Shown in pieces: positions 13,901-23,789 of a stretch of DNA of 64,000 nucleotides. The notes below the pieces were generated by a model. That model searched no databases. It had not been told where the DNA came from and saw only the letters and a list, made by a program, of their open reading frames with translations. This DNA is from Halisarca cf. caerulea (lineage: Eukaryota; Porifera; Demospongiae; Chondrillida; Halisarcidae). Location of the stretch: the NCBI GenBank assembly GCA_963170055.1, contig CAUJGJ010000371.1, forward strand, positions 2,855,511 through 2,919,510. The letters are read 5' to 3'. The translations under genes and the position numbers were made by a program. Position 1 is the first letter of the stretch. Each line of letters starts with the position of its first letter.

Positions 13901-16900
13901 AAGCATGATCCATCTCCCATAATGGGAACTTGGAATAAGAATGGAGGAAAGAGTTGACTATGTTATATCATATATATTTGTGTAATTTTTGTATTTAGAA
14001 TTGGTGAAGTGAATCTATCGGGGAAATTTCATGTTTGAAATTTCCAGCTGTATGATAATTTTGACATAGTGGTATATGTACGTGAGGTGTATATTTTAAT
14101 TCGGAAAGGCTCACTTTTCTAAATGCTTCTGTGTGGCTACAAACATTGACCTACGTATGTATTACCATAGAGGTATTTATTTTCACGTGATATAAATTTT
14201 CACTATATTTGCAGTTTGTTCCCGATCCGCGAAAATTTGTATCCACGAATATATCGAGTATATATCGAACCCTGCATTGGTGGGCTTTATAGTTGTTCTA
14301 TTCTTGTCGTTGTTTTCGAGTTCAAAGAACTACCCTCATGACATTATTGTGCTAGAAAAACTCAAACTGGTCAAAAGCCATAGCTCCCATGCCTACTGGT
14401 CCTCTTTCTGCTGATATCCACTAGCATTTGGCAAGCCAACATCAAAGTCTTGTCGGTAGAGAAACAAGATGCCAACATGTAGATGCGGATTCAGGGATGT
14501 GTGGTCGGCTAACTAATGAGCAGCGAGCACTGGTTGGCAAGTCGTAGTCTAGCACATTCTTCCACATGTCTTGCTGATGCCCTATAGGCGTGTAGCTAGA
14601 GTATATATCTTTTATACAGTATTATATTGTAGCCATAATAATTTTTATTTTTGCGTGTAAGGCAACCCACAAAATTTAAACTTTGCGAAAATGTTGATAT
14701 ATGGCTTTCTACAGGATTTTGCAAAATATAGTGTTGCGAAAATAAATACCTCCATGGTACCACTTACATACGGAACATTCTATGAAATCTGTGCATCTGT
14801 ACAATCATTGGTTAAACTATGTTTTACTGTGAGTATGTATTTTTGTATATAATATGTTATCTTTATGCTGACATTTTTTAGATGTGTAGTAACAATAAAA
14901 TGGGTATACAATATCTTATTTGGAATTCTTTTCCTTGGCAACGAACTGCTGTTATGAGACTAGCTGCTGGAGAAATGGCACCACCTTTTGACAATCATCT
15001 ATTGCCATCAGCGAGGGAGAATGATTATTGTGAGTTTTGTGATTTATACTGTAATATGACGTGAAACCTCTAAACTGAACCCTTTGTATATAATTTGGAT
15101 CCCTCTCTAAATGGCATGTGTTTTCAAGTCCTGCTCGATCTCTGTATTCCTCTATTGCCAAACATTTTCCTTGCCCCAAGGGTTTACTGTGATTCCACTG
15201 TGATTATTGTAAATTGATTTTGACCTATTCACAATCTTGTGTGGTATACCGTATCCGCTCTAAAAATTCGTCACCAACTGTTTGCCCATTTTTTCGTCAT
15301 TTGATGTCATTAGAATATGAATAAGTAACATGGCTGCCGCTGACGAAAATTTAGAATTTTCCGACAAATCTTTATAATGTAGACGAAACATTAGAGTGGT
15401 TTTGTTTTATGGGCGTATGCGAATATGGTGACTTCAGAACTGAAGGTCCGAACAGCCGTGCGTGGCTATCACGTTTACCAGGACACCTGGTCACCCGTTC
15501 CCGGATGAAGAGTTTGTTTGTCGGCAAGATGCCGGCAACAAACAAGAAAAAACGCCGTGGAAATCACTGGCATGGAGGAAGATGAAGTTCATGGTCAATT
15601 CAGAATCGCTGCAGTCTTCATCCATTGCATTCAGTAAATACCGAGAGAGGAGCAAGGTCGACTTAACAAACAGAAATGCTAGCTGAATCTACGAAATCCA
15701 GGAAAAAAGCCCTTTGTGACAAATGATTAGATTGCTTCTGGTCAATGACGAAAATTAAAGTAAAATGACGAAAATTATAGCGCCAAGCATTCGTCAGCAT
15801 TAGAGTAAGGAAATACCGGTTCATTTTAATTTGCCTGACGAAAAATTGGAATGACGAATTTTTAGAGCGAATACGGTAATATGAAATGATATAGAGTTTA
15901 ATTAGCTTGGGGAGGCTCTTGCACTCTATGCACCCAGAAAACTATACGTTGTACTATAGATAGGAATTTTACTTGCTATTTTGACTCCCTTGCAGTTTTT
16001 GTAACTGCAAATGGTTTGGGATTTAGCATCTGCGAGAGCAGGGATTCATTTGATCCAGTGAAATTGACTCAAGTGCGTAAATGGAATGTTATGCATATAC
16101 TAGTATACTATAGTGTGGTCAATAGGAACTCTAGATACTGTGTACACAGCAACTGAGTACTGTATGTTTACTGTCTTGTGTAGCTTGCAACTATGACACT
16201 AATTGCTAATAACTTTTTTACATGCAATGTTTATTTCTTAAGCACCGGGGTGGATTTGCGGTACACACACACACATGCTACCCTATGTGCATGTGTATGG
16301 TGTGTGCATACCATGGATTCACTGATCACATGTGTGCATCCTAGAAGATGTAGCTTTTTTAAACACAGAATGGCCACAGTTATATCATGGAGAATTCTAA
16401 GCTTAAAGCCACTCTGAATTCAGCAGGATGTCTCACTTCACTCATACATCTTGATTCGAAGAGGTGATCACATCAACTGAATTTTGTACTCTGTATTACC
16501 TTCAGTACATTTTTGCAAATTTCAGGGAAGCTATACTTCCTGGAAAATTTGGGAATCAGTTTGTAATCTATGATGATGTTCCACTGTTTTGGGATGCTTG
16601 GGATGTAATGGAGTATCATTTGGAAACAAGGTGCAGAATTACAATAGATACTTTTGTTGCAGTTTTGTGTCTGTATTTGAATCTACCAGATCTTTGGTCA
16701 TTCTAGGAAAGCTTTGCTAGGTGGCTCCCCCATAGTTGTCAATGATGGTCCCCAGAGGGCAAGTATTCAATTCTGTGTTGAGATAAGCAAAGAAAGTTCA
16801 ATACAGTTGATAGTTTCCCTTGATGCTGAAGCTCCATATGTCAGGTTTGATGTTAAGGTAAATGGATATTCAAATTGCTGTTATGATTTTTATATTCTTT

Positions 16901-19900
16901 TGATCATAATATGCATTGGAATAGTGTTGTATTGTGTATGTTGCTCATTAATTTTTATATGCTGTAGTTGTTGATGAGAACATAATTGCATCATAATACA
17001 ATATTCTATGTATGTAGGTTGATTGGAAAGAATGTCATAAGTTTCTTAAAGCAGAATTTCCTTTCAATGTGAGATCACATGAAGCCACTTATGAGATTCA
17101 GTTTGGCCATGTTAAACGTCCAACTCACTTCAACACTAGTTGGGACCAAGCAAAGTTTGAGGTACTATACAAACTCTGTGACACAGTGTGCATGGTCAGC
17201 CTTTGCCTTACTATTTGTTGTGAATACTGCTTAGATGTTTTGTGAACATTCTGTATAATGCTACAGCTAGTATTCTGTAGTTTACAACCAATTCCGGAAC
17301 CCCTTGTTCTTTATTGTGTATTTACATTATTTCTATTCTATTCATATTTCACTTTAATCTAAAACAGAAATAATAAAATAATGTTTGTTTTAATCATGGA
17401 ATTTTCCACATTCTGTGTTTTCTTGTATGCAGGTTTGTGCACACAAATGGGCTGACCTGTCAGAGCATGGATTTGGTGTCTCCTTGTTGAACTCTTCTAC
17501 TTATGGGCATTCTACACTTGGCAGTACAATGTGTTTATCCCTGTGAGTGTTTATGAATGCATTACATACCATATTAGGCGCTAATTTTCGTGGAACTTTC
17601 TTTACACCAATTTCGTGAATGAGCCTGCATTTGTGAAAATTCAATCATGAATATTTGGTTAGATACATAGTCTATTTGTCTAATATGTACGTGGTAAGGA
17701 CTGGTTCATTCGTGAAACTAAAATCGTGACTTACAGCCAAGGCCTTCCAAATATGCGCCCCACGAAAGTTAGCACCTAGACGGTACTGTGCATGAATAAT
17801 AGTTTGTTTTCTTCCATAAAATGTGTTATATGCATATTTAATACCAGTTGATGATGCTTGACTGTGTATTTACACATGTTTGCACCAGATTGGATCTCAT
17901 ACTGATTTTCTGTGTATTATTCTCTGTATTAGTCTGCGTTCTCCTAAAGCACCAGATCAGAATGCTGATATGGGAGTGCACAAGATATCATATGGTGTTA
18001 TGCCTCATGCTGGTCGGTCAATGTGTATTATTGCTGAATAGTATAAAGTTGAATTGGTGATAAATATTAAATACAACAATTGTAACAATTGTAGGTACTC
18101 CCCAAGACTCTGCAGTTATTCAGCATGCTTACAATTTCAATAACCCATTAAGGATGTACCAGTGTCCATTCACATTGAATCCAGAAGGTAAGGAGTAGAT
18201 TACATTTAGATGTATATACCGTATATCCGGAAATATTGGTAACATTTTTAATTTGGCAGTTTGGCGGTCAGGATCAAAATCGCCAAATTTCTATCACCAA
18301 ATTTACATAGACCTACTTACTATGCTTTGTCCTTGCTGTGCAACCGCCAAATTTAATTTTTGCAAATATTAAAATACAGCCTGATCTTGCGCAAATTGCC
18401 AAATTTAATGATCGCCAATATTTCCAGATATATGGTAGTATGTACTATATATAATACTATGGTACACAGAAAAAGGCTCACTGAGAGCTGTACTACTGAA
18501 TGTCATTTTGCTGTACATTTTATAGTTGGCTAAATATGCATATAATAATTATATCATATACTTTTATGTATCATATCACAGTTATTTACAGTAGATTATG
18601 TGTAAATCAAGGTGTAGAAGGGCATTTTTGTATGGGATGTAATCAAATTCTAGCTACTGTAAATGGGGAATACATTCATGGGTTGGTAATGTGCACACTG
18701 TGTGAATGTGAGGTTGGTTCTGTTTGTATGTCTGAGATATGATTCACTAGAGTTACAATACAGTGGTCTTCATTGTCCCTTATTGTATTGTAACTGCTAA
18801 CATTTTATCTTGTGTGCTGGATATGCATAACCTACCTATCTGTGATTGTGTATTTTGAAATGTCTGTATGTACGCATATTGCATTGTGCTTATGTATGTG
18901 GAATGAGAATAGTGGAATGTTATTGTTTTACGCTGTTTCTTTTTTGTAGGTTGTGGATGGACAATGTTTCATGTTTCCAATGAGGCAGTTGTACTTGAAA
19001 CTGTCAAAATTGTAAGTGGGGTCTGCTATTGTTATATTATTAATTTTGCTACTTTTAATTGCCTTCTTCATGGGTGCTTTAATATTTATTGAATATGAAT
19101 CCTTTCTGTCCACAGGCAAGCAGGGAAGTTGATTGCATAGTCCTAAGGTTGTATGAAGCTTTTGGGGGACATGCTAAGGCTGTCGTTTCATCATCATTAA
19201 ACTTTGCTTCAGTAGTAAGGTTTGTTTTCTCCAGTTATGCTGTACGTCTATATAGTGGGAAAATTTAACATACATACATGAAGCTGTGCAGTGTGGCACA
19301 GTATATACTGTTGTATACTTAATATTGTGTTTTTGTCTTTTGTCTACTCGATTTTCCTTTATTATTACCAGTATTAGATGCAATAGTATAATTTGAGTAT
19401 TGTCTTTGCTATTTTTGATTTCAGCAATTCAATTTTTGTCCATTTGTTTATGTAGTATATGTTTCCATTTGTCCATTTTCATATGTTGCACATGCAACTG
19501 TACTTAAAAGTTAAGTTAAAAAGTTAAATCTCAATATTTAGACAGGATGCCCCTTCAGCCCTTTGGCTGGTCTTCCAGGGGGTCCTGTGAACACATACAC
19601 GGCAAATTCATACACACAAACAACAACAAACAATCAAATGTAACAATTATGTTCAATCAATTTGCTGGCTATAGCTGACGTTCTTCTAGCTTCTTTGGTT
19701 TCTACTTTTGTTGGTAGGGGGGGTGTAGGGAAAAAAACGCCAAAGAGTCACTTCTGCTGGGAATAGACCTTCATCTATCCCATAACCCAGCCTCAGAATC
19801 ACCTGCTCCATCAACCATGCCACAGACACCCCCCCTGATACTTATTGTGTTTACTTTAAAGTTACCAAATAGTGCTAAATTTTTGAGGCGCATAATTTTC

Positions 19901-20990
19901 ACGTTTTTCGCAGATCAGCTTTGGTCTGTGAAATTTGGTGGGAACAGTCTTCGTGTTGTATCATTCCAAGATCGAACATGGGTAGTAGTTATGTCTATTT
20001 TTCGATATTTCTACAAAGCAAACTTAGTTGACCTACAGACACTAAAGGCAGTTTAGTTAAGTAAGTGGTATCAGGTTTGATCATTTTGGCCAATGTAATC
20101 ATGAAGAACATTGTTCAACCCAACGGCGGGAAATTGAGCCCAGAGACGAGCAAAAAAGAGAGTTGTATGCCAAATACACAGTTGAAGGCTAATGGTGCTT
20201 CCTCGATCGTCTAAGAAACGACAAACAGACTGGTGATAGATATCTTCCTAAATACATGACCCACTATACTATCAGTCGTCATCACAACTGCTACAGCAAA
20301 TGGGTCTTCCCAACTTCCAGCTTCTCTCTGACATTTGAGGTGTACACCTACAGTAGCAGCCCATGTATGCTGACACACATGATAACCACGTACCATTGCA
20401 GCAAAGTTAAATCTTCTCCTAGACATGTCAAACAGTTTCGCAACAACTTCGGCAGGAAAGATGTTCACTTTTAATTACTTGCAGTCATGCTTAAGCTTGA
20501 CCCACAAAATTTATTTCTGTGAAAATTTCAAAAGTTGGCATCCACAAGAATAAATTTTTGTTCCGCGAAAATTTGGCGCTATACAGTAGATACCAGTTTT
20601 AAAATACACTGTACTATTACTTTTGTAGAGGATTAGGATGTTTATGCATTATTTTATAGTGATTTGTGTTTCTGTTTATTGTGCATTGAGCTGCAGTGTG
20701 ATTTAGAGCATCTACAAGTGTACAGTAGCGTAGACATTTTACATTGCATGCAGTGGCTCTTTACTGTACATGCACATGTGTGCATACAGTGTATGTTTGC
20801 ATGTGTACACACACACTCGCATGCATACACATACATTCTTACACACATGCAATCACATACTGTACTTCTATCTTTAAACAGGTGCAGTATGCTAGAGGAA
20901 TCAGAAGGAAAGGTTTCCAAGTGGTGTGGATCCATAGAGCTTCAATTTGTACCCTTTGAGATTATCAGCTTAAAGATATATTTGCACTGA
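719..20990 (+). CDS. MAN2C1: Cytosolic alpha-mannosidase (GH38), MAN2C1-like; 27 exons, 5' end off window
   Basis: The family trims free oligomannose glycans in the cytosol, removing alpha-linked mannose during recycling of misfolded glycoproteins. Exons: 719-815, 2423-2449, 2674-2922, 2984-3081, 3154-3245, 3315-3421, 4555-4665, 5128-5337, 5439-5476, 6095-6152, 6275-6366, 7273-7459, 7607-7792, 9891-9924, 12278-12336, 14882-15029, 15996-16072, 16369-16463, 16526-16630, 16707-16857, 17018-17161, 17433-17542, 17933-18012, 18095-18187, 18950-19011, 19116-19219, 20882-20990. Every intron is GT/AG and every phase matches, giving 973 residues plus stop. Zinc ligands are H184 and D186 (HIDSAWLWP) and H507 (NQFHD); D296 in [11 protein letters not shown] is the nucleophile and also a zinc ligand. 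No signal peptide is seen, but the first roughly 70 residues (human protein about 1040) lie upstream. No frameshift or stop interrupts the exons, so the gene looks functional. An AATAAA at 21,452-21,457 is a possible poly(A) signal. Confidence 0.95.
852..1054. mobile_element. MITE, TACCGTA-ended family (copy 1)
   Basis: A 203-bp element in MAN2C1 intron 1. It begins TACCGTAGGAATGG and ends with the inverse, TCAATCCTACGGTA. It is non-coding, and its terminal TA could be a mariner-type target duplication. Confidence 0.6.
1080..1310 (+). repeat. Dispersed repeat, inverted copy at 53,690-53,925
   Basis: About 230 bp, running from TTGTGAACAAAGTTCAGAAC to GTTGACCACCTTGCTT. It reappears on the opposite strand near 53.7 kb with similarity across its whole length and sharp loss of similarity at both ends. 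The size fits a SINE or MITE, but I see no clear A/B boxes or terminal inverted repeat. Confidence 0.65.
1843..1878. repeat. Short palindrome, CATAGACA type
   Basis: CATAGACATTCTA and the inverse TAGAGTGTCTATG flank a short centre. Similar palindromes occur at 37,303-37,346 and about 54,625-54,675. Confidence 0.5.
2984..3421 (+). CDS. MAN2C1: MAN2C1 exons 4-6: first zinc-binding motif
   Basis: Exons 2984-3081, 3154-3245 and 3315-3421 are separated by short introns of about 70 bp. The catalytic HIDSAWLWP motif is split by the intron at 3246-3314, inside the alanine codon. H184 and D186 are the expected zinc ligands of GH38. CARSW and FVCSQ follow, as in animal MAN2C1. Confidence 0.95.
3516..3546. 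repeat. (GT)n microsatellite
   Basis: Near-perfect GT run in a MAN2C1 intron. Confidence 0.95.
3914..3992. repeat. (GT)n microsatellite
   Basis: Interrupted GT run of about 78 bp. Cys-Val and His-Thr reading frames across it are artefacts of the repeat. Confidence 0.95.
4188..4504. mobile_element. Probable MITE with GTTTCC ends and subterminal poly-G
   Basis: Left end GATGTTTCCTCC and right end GGGGAAACACTG are imperfect inverses. Poly-G runs lie inside both ends. It sits immediately before the acceptor of MAN2C1 exon 7. No clear target duplication. Confidence 0.4.
4555..5476 (+). CDS. MAN2C1: MAN2C1 exons 7-9: catalytic nucleophile region
   Basis: Exons 4555-4665, 5128-5337 and 5439-5476. 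The middle exon holds [16 protein letters not shown], whose aspartate (residue 296) is the GH38 nucleophile and a zinc ligand. FLTQKLSW and FLWEGLDGS follow, again standard for the subfamily. The exon at 4555 begins with ATG by chance: it is internal, and GTACGT donors flank it on both sides. Confidence 0.95.
5995..6034. repeat. (GT)n microsatellite
   Basis: GT run about 60 bp upstream of the exon 10 acceptor. Confidence 0.95.
6095..6366 (+). CDS. MAN2C1: MAN2C1 exons 10-11: GFGDGGGGP motif
   Basis: Exons 6095-6152 and 6275-6366. Phase requires the donor GTTAGT at 6153, joining GSVAD to VLKTV. The second exon ends in the glycine-rich GFGDGGGGP motif of the active-site rim. A (GT)n run lies just before the first acceptor. 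Confidence 0.93.
7273..7792 (+). CDS. MAN2C1: MAN2C1 exons 12-13: helical linker and last zinc ligand
   Basis: Exons 7273-7459 and 7607-7792. The first has [15 protein letters not shown]; the second has LFHDAELLL and [15 protein letters not shown]507 of QFHD corresponds to the QHHD zinc histidine of other GH38 enzymes. The 147-bp intron between them is mostly an AT-rich hairpin (7515-7585). Confidence 0.94.
7515..7585. repeat. AT-rich hairpin filling MAN2C1 intron 12
   Basis: ATGATAAGGAAGATA at the left is inverted at the right as TATCTTCCTTATCAT, with an AT repeat between. It occupies about half of a 147-bp intron. Confidence 0.75.
7913..7987. repeat. (CA)n microsatellite
   Basis: CA run with a CGCACG interruption in MAN2C1 intron 13. 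Confidence 0.95.
8257..8844. mobile_element. piggyBac-like MITE flanked by TTAA
   Basis: A 588-bp unit with CGGACG at the left and CGTCCG at the right, each followed inward by a C/G-rich stretch (CCCCCTC and GAGGGGG). TTAA lies directly outside both ends (8253-8256 and 8845-8848), the hallmark target of piggyBac elements. It has no transposase and would depend on one elsewhere. Kolobok also uses TTAA, so the superfamily is not settled. Confidence 0.6.
8853..8965. repeat. Imperfect palindrome rich in GATTATCATGATATCG
   Basis: CGATATTGCAATAATCGCGA at the left is mirrored imperfectly by ATAATATCGTGATTATCG at the right. It abuts the TTAA element. Confidence 0.4.
9148..9786 (+). pseudogene. LINE fragment A upstream of MAN2C1 exon 14
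   Basis: Two pieces duplicate LINE fragment B: 9148-9186 matches 10,387-10,424, and 9708-9772 matches 10,450-10,520. The latter encodes FNTVNHSLL and LGFDVST, the motif A neighbourhood of CR1/L2-like reverse transcriptases. A perfect palindrome sits between them at 9361-9391. There is no intact frame. Confidence 0.6.
9361..9391. repeat. Perfect 31-bp palindrome
   Basis: ATCCTTGATTCACTT, one central A, then its exact inverse. Confidence 0.9.
9891..12336 (+). CDS. MAN2C1: MAN2C1 exons 14-15: two short exons in repeat-filled introns
   Basis: Exons 9891-9924 (34 nt, [11 protein letters not shown]) and 12278-12336 (59 nt, [13 protein letters not shown]). They join in phase through a split glutamate codon and match the subfamily in length and position. 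The 34-nt exon lies between two fragments of the same LINE family. It is short, so this is the least certain joint, but removing it breaks the reading frame. Confidence 0.82.
10386..11990 (+). pseudogene. Decayed CR1/L2-like LINE (reverse transcriptase remnant)
   Basis: In MAN2C1 intron 14, same strand as the gene. The three frames together show [22 protein letters not shown] (expected FADDT) and [12 protein letters not shown], then LLGVIMN and [11 protein letters not shown], and [16 protein letters not shown] near the end. These are in the order of a CR1-type polymerase and thumb. Stops and frameshifts are frequent. A MITE splits it at about 10,723. The 3' tail (CCTAGAATAGTAGCCATTGG, about 11,950) recurs at 24.2-24.6 and 59.6 kb. 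Confidence 0.85.
10723..10945. mobile_element. MITE nested in the LINE, GTACCTCTTTTGA ends
   Basis: Begins TACCTCTTTTGAAAGACCAC and ends with the inverse GGTCTTTTAAAGGAGGCAT. It separates the YCTFADGT stretch from WMTNNGL in the reverse transcriptase remnant. A related copy is at 46,531-46,692. An internal 33-bp unit (GAAAGGTGGTCTCTCAAAAG) is tandemly repeated. Confidence 0.65.
12898..13065. mobile_element. Possible pogo/Tigger-like MITE
   Basis: Left end CAGTGGATCCTCTTATA and right end GAGGTTTCACTG are approximate inverses. Internal GCTATAACAGA-type text resembles the better copies at 31,419 and 42,285. Confidence 0.45.
13066..14162. other. Intron 15 sequence with no recognisable feature
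   Basis: A 100-codon frame at 13,655-13,957 has no family resemblance and lacks exon-like borders. Nothing else stands out. Confidence 0.4.
14163..14759. mobile_element. MITE, TACCGTA-like family (copy 2)
   Basis: 597 bp. It starts TACCATAGAGGTATTTATTT and ends with the near-exact inverse AAATAAATACCTCCATGGTA. Internal GCGAAAATTTGTA motifs are shared with other copies. Confidence 0.8.
14882..16072 (+). CDS. MAN2C1: MAN2C1 exons 16-17: start of C-terminal beta domains
   Basis: Exons 14882-15029 and 15996-16072. [13 protein letters not shown] matches the conserved (N)TLPWKR region that opens the C-terminal beta-sandwich part of GH38. The intron between them holds a complete 632-bp inverted-repeat element. 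Confidence 0.92.
15247..15878. mobile_element. MITE, TACCGTA family (copy 3)
   Basis: 632 bp with a terminal inverted repeat of about 27 bp. It opens TACCGTATCCGCTCTAAAAA and closes with the inverse carrying one mismatch. TGACGAAAAT recurs inside. It lies between MAN2C1 exons 16 and 17. Confidence 0.9.
16369..16857 (+). CDS. MAN2C1: MAN2C1 exons 18-20
   Basis: Exons 16369-16463, 16526-16630 and 16707-16857, with introns of 62 and 76 bp. The middle exon has [20 protein letters not shown], one of the most conserved blocks of the C-terminal half. The first has [18 protein letters not shown]. Phases 2, 2 and 0 are all compatible. Confidence 0.95.
17018..18187 (+). CDS. MAN2C1: MAN2C1 exons 21-24
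   Basis: Exons 17018-17161, 17433-17542, 17933-18012 and 18095-18187. Conserved blocks are [50 protein letters not shown] and VMPHAG. A 219-bp inverted-repeat element sits in the intron after the second exon. Confidence 0.95.
17567..17785. mobile_element. MITE, TACCGTA-like family (copy 4)
   Basis: 219 bp, from TACCATATTAGGCGCTAA to the inverse TTAGCACCTAGACGGTA. Internal TTTTCGTGGAA and CCACGAAAG mirror each other. Confidence 0.75.
18217..18437. mobile_element. MITE, TACCGTA family (copy 5)
   Basis: 221 bp, TACCGTATATCCGGAAATAT to the inverse ATATTTCCAGATATATGGTA. The interior is rich in AAATTTGGCGA. A truncated copy of its right half is at 26,049. Confidence 0.85.
18950..20990 (+). CDS. 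MAN2C1: MAN2C1 exons 25-27: C terminus and stop
   Basis: Exons 18950-19011, 19116-19219 and 20882-20990. The first two have [28 protein letters not shown]. The last has [18 protein letters not shown] and ends with TGA at 20,988. Length and position of the stop match the family. The 1.66-kb last intron holds two repeats. Confidence 0.93.
19544..19640 (+). repeat. Dispersed repeat fragment shared with 60,608
   Basis: TTGGCTGGTCTTCCAGGGGG and flanking text match the ATGGGCTGGTCTACCTGGGG region at 60.6 kb. It is probably a retroelement end. Confidence 0.5.
19863..20588. mobile_element. MITE, TACCGTA-like family (copy 6)
   Basis: 726 bp in the last MAN2C1 intron. It starts TACCAAATAGTGCTAAATTT and ends with the inverse AAATTTGGCGCTATACAGTA. 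Internal TTTTCGCAGAT and CGCGAAAAT motifs. Confidence 0.65.
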
Positions 20991-21304
20991 CCATGCGTTA
21001 GTAACTGTGGATAGGAAGACATGATCGATGTCATCTTGTGTGAAACTACTGCAGTACATATGCACTTTGATTTATCACTCAGATAATAGTCTACACAATA
21101 TTGCTTACAATGACAGTCTGTACAATTATACTGTATAATATTATATACAGTAAAGCCTAACATTATAATCTTTATAATAGGAATTTTCATATCTTCTGTA
21201 GCTGCATAATCTAGTAATAATTATATAGAATTTTGTTGCCTTTTGAATCAATTTGGTATGCATGCCTTACAATGTAAATTTTACATACCTGTGCATGCAA
21301 TGAG

Positions 21305-21450
21305 ACATATTATACTATGTATATATTATATATATATATTATAGATACATAGATATATAGTCGTACCCGATATATAAATATATATATATTTTATATATAT
21401 ATATATATTTATATACATATATATTAATGATATATATATAATATGCAAGA
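21305..21450. repeat. AT-rich low-complexity tract
   Basis: TATATA and ATATTTATATA runs immediately downstream of the retroelement remnant. They may be the remnant of its tail on the - strand. Confidence 0.7.
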
Positions 21451-21469
21451 GAATAAATGTTGCAATTAA

Positions 21470-22650
21470 TGGAAATACATCAGAGAAAAGCTTAACAGTA
21501 CCTAAAATTGATATAGCGTTTCCCCTCTGAACGGCAACTGATGTATGCTGATGGAGGTAAAATGTGGAAAAAGGATCTCCTGAAATCAAGCAAAGCCGTC
21601 TACCAATTCCTTCAAAGAGACCTCTCGCTCCTGGGCCGAAAGAGCCTGCTGTTTCCACAGCAACTGGGATCCATGAAGTGGCATGTGGTTGACAGATCCT
21701 TGTACTGTTGCATCTTCCGCGGTGTTCCGCTTCCATTGCAACAGCACCTGCCTCTCTATTGGCAATATGAACATGGGATGAGGCAAAAGTATCTGCGCAA
21801 GTGACATCCCATGCCAAAGCCTTTCCACGCTCCCATGGCACCAAGGTAATCCCATCCTGCCTCTTGCCATTGGAAGGACACAGTCCTTGGGTTTGAGACA
21901 TGATGGGAGCCCCGCAGCAAGCAATGATCTGTGCAACAGATCATTCAAAGAGGAATGGTGAGAGATGCAGCCCTGGCTCTTCCTATAACTCAACCCATGA
22001 ATGCCATACTCATCCACAGCTGCACCACGTTGATGGCAATTGTGAGGCTGGCAAAGTGGCACACCTAGGCGTAGCCCAGCCACAATTATCGCCACACTGT
22101 CCTCCATTCCCAGATCGAGTTAGGAAATGGATGGGGCATGAAGCCAGGAGCCTGATTCCCTAGCAGCAGTGGCCAGTAGGCGGGCATGACTTTGGCTGTC
22201 CTTGGCTGTCTCAATCAAGGAGTTGAGAAACGATTCAGCCTTAGGAAAGTCCCATGCTTCATCATGTGTATGTTCTGCTTCATCTGCTCATCAACAGGTG
22301 GAGGAGGATTGCTGTTTCCTTAATTTGGACTATTCTGTGAGAGCTATCTCCATGCCAAGCAGATCTGTAAATGATGGAACAATGTGGAGGATGAGGTTCC
22401 GGCAACCAGCAGCAGAGGCTAAGTAAGCTGAGGGCGCAAGCTGTGTTACCATACAAACCCCAATTCCCCCCAAATTGATTGGTAGTGAGGCCTGATGCCA
22501 TGATGGATCACACAAAAGGTCCACATTGAGGACAGATCTAGAGGAAAGAATTGAGTGCAACTCACAATCAAATTCCTCCAAAACAGAAGAACAGAAGTAA
22601 GGGGCTGTGCGTAAAATGTAGAGCACCTTTGGGATGGCTTTAGTATACAA
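21470..22650 (-). pseudogene. Decayed retroelement ORF: post-RT region with a PD(x)nWD-type motif
   Basis: Read on the - strand. QASLPINLGGIGV and APSAYLASAAG come first. Next are GLRLGVPLCQPH with AVDEYGIHGLS (a degenerate Cys/His cluster), then KRQDGITLVPW and LAWDVTCADTFASS, and finally VAVETAGSFGP and VAVQRGNAISILGT. This domain order follows the reverse transcriptase in a repeated animal retroelement family. Frameshifts near 21,900 and 22,280 divide it. The RQDG...WDVT arrangement resembles a restriction-like nuclease core (inference). Other copies are at 49.6, 52.8-53.4 and 61.9-64 kb. Confidence 0.8.
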
Positions 22651-23229
22651 TTATAACTGAAGTGGACAATGAACCGGCCTATACTGCATGTGGTCTCTAT
22701 AGACACGCGTGGTCTTTAAGACAGGCTCTACTGTACATATGATCGATATAGTGAACCTTAAATTGCAATCAGCTGTCCCAATTGGGGGGTTTGTTATAGT
22801 CAGGTTTGACTATATAACATTCATTGTGCGAAGTTTGCAATTGAACATTGATTATAGATGTGTGCTGCTATATAATATTGCCAATGCAGTATACACTAGT
22901 GCATAATAGTGATGATGGGTAGAATTCTCAGAAATTAAATTAAGGCCTTATAATTATAGCATGCATGTATGCAGGCAAAAAAGCAATGCTTCATCTGACT
23001 ATCATGGTGTAAGGTATTATTAGCTGTCATGCAACTATGTACTGCATGCAGTGTAGCATAATATTATACATATCTATATAAAGCCTGTATATATATATTA
23101 TATTATATATATTGTTTTATTTCGAGTGTTGGTTTGTCTGTAGTTTAGATTGTAGTTAGCTGTTTATTGTTTCCTTCTGTTTTGTTTTGTTCTATGTTTT
23201 GCTTGAAATAATAATATAATATTAAAATA

Positions 23230-23231
<2 letters not shown>

Positions 23232-23282
<51 letters not shown>
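23232..23282. repeat. (TA)n microsatellite
   Basis: About 40 bp of uninterrupted AT dinucleotide following an A run. Confidence 0.95.
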
Positions 23283-23285
<3 letters not shown>

Positions 23286-23294
23286 AATATACAC

Positions 23295-23565
23295 TGTGCA
23301 AATTCCTACATCCTGCAGCATATATACGTATAATCTGCAGCACATGAGGGATGCATGTGGGAATTTGTAGTGTACACTCGATCAGTCCAATTAAACTCTG
23401 TCTAGCCCTATACCCATCTAGCCTCATGTATGTTTAGCCCTTTGCCCATCTAGCCATGTACCTGTTTTGCAACTCATCCTTGTTCCAAGTGTTTTTGGAG
23501 AATCCCTTTTTGATGAGGCCTTTTTGCACGGTCCTGTGGCAATCCTGCGTCCTTTTACCATTTCA
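23295..23565 (-). repeat. Dispersed repeat with GGCTAGATGGG units (inverted copy)
   Basis: The reverse complement matches 58,190-58,520: CAAAAAGGC and GGAACAAGG are shared, followed by units of the GGCTAGA(T/C)GGG type. GTGCAAATTCCTACATCC at the edge also recurs at 58,182 and 59,388. A diverged third trace on this strand is at 36,870-36,925. Confidence 0.65.
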
Positions 23566-23789
23566 AATGGTTTTTATACATTCTTGTATATATACAGGTC
23601 TAATATAGATATTATGTATATGCTGCAGCATGACAGCTATAAGGTACCTTGAATTTGAATAATGTATATGTAAGAATACGTCCACTGTGATGTCATATAA
23701 TTATAGATATTATTGTAACTATGCAGGTAAGCTTACATGAAACATCAAGCATACAATTAATCATGAATTACGGGTTGCATGGGTTGGGT

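Noticed and set aside
13655..13957. 100-codon frame in MAN2C1 intron 15
   Set aside because: No homology, low-complexity hydrophobic start, no flanking splice signals that keep the MAN2C1 frame.
21326..21470. Extension of the - strand retroelement frame into AT-rich repeat
   Set aside because: Residues such as repeated Ile/Tyr come from TATATA tracts, not from a conserved protein.
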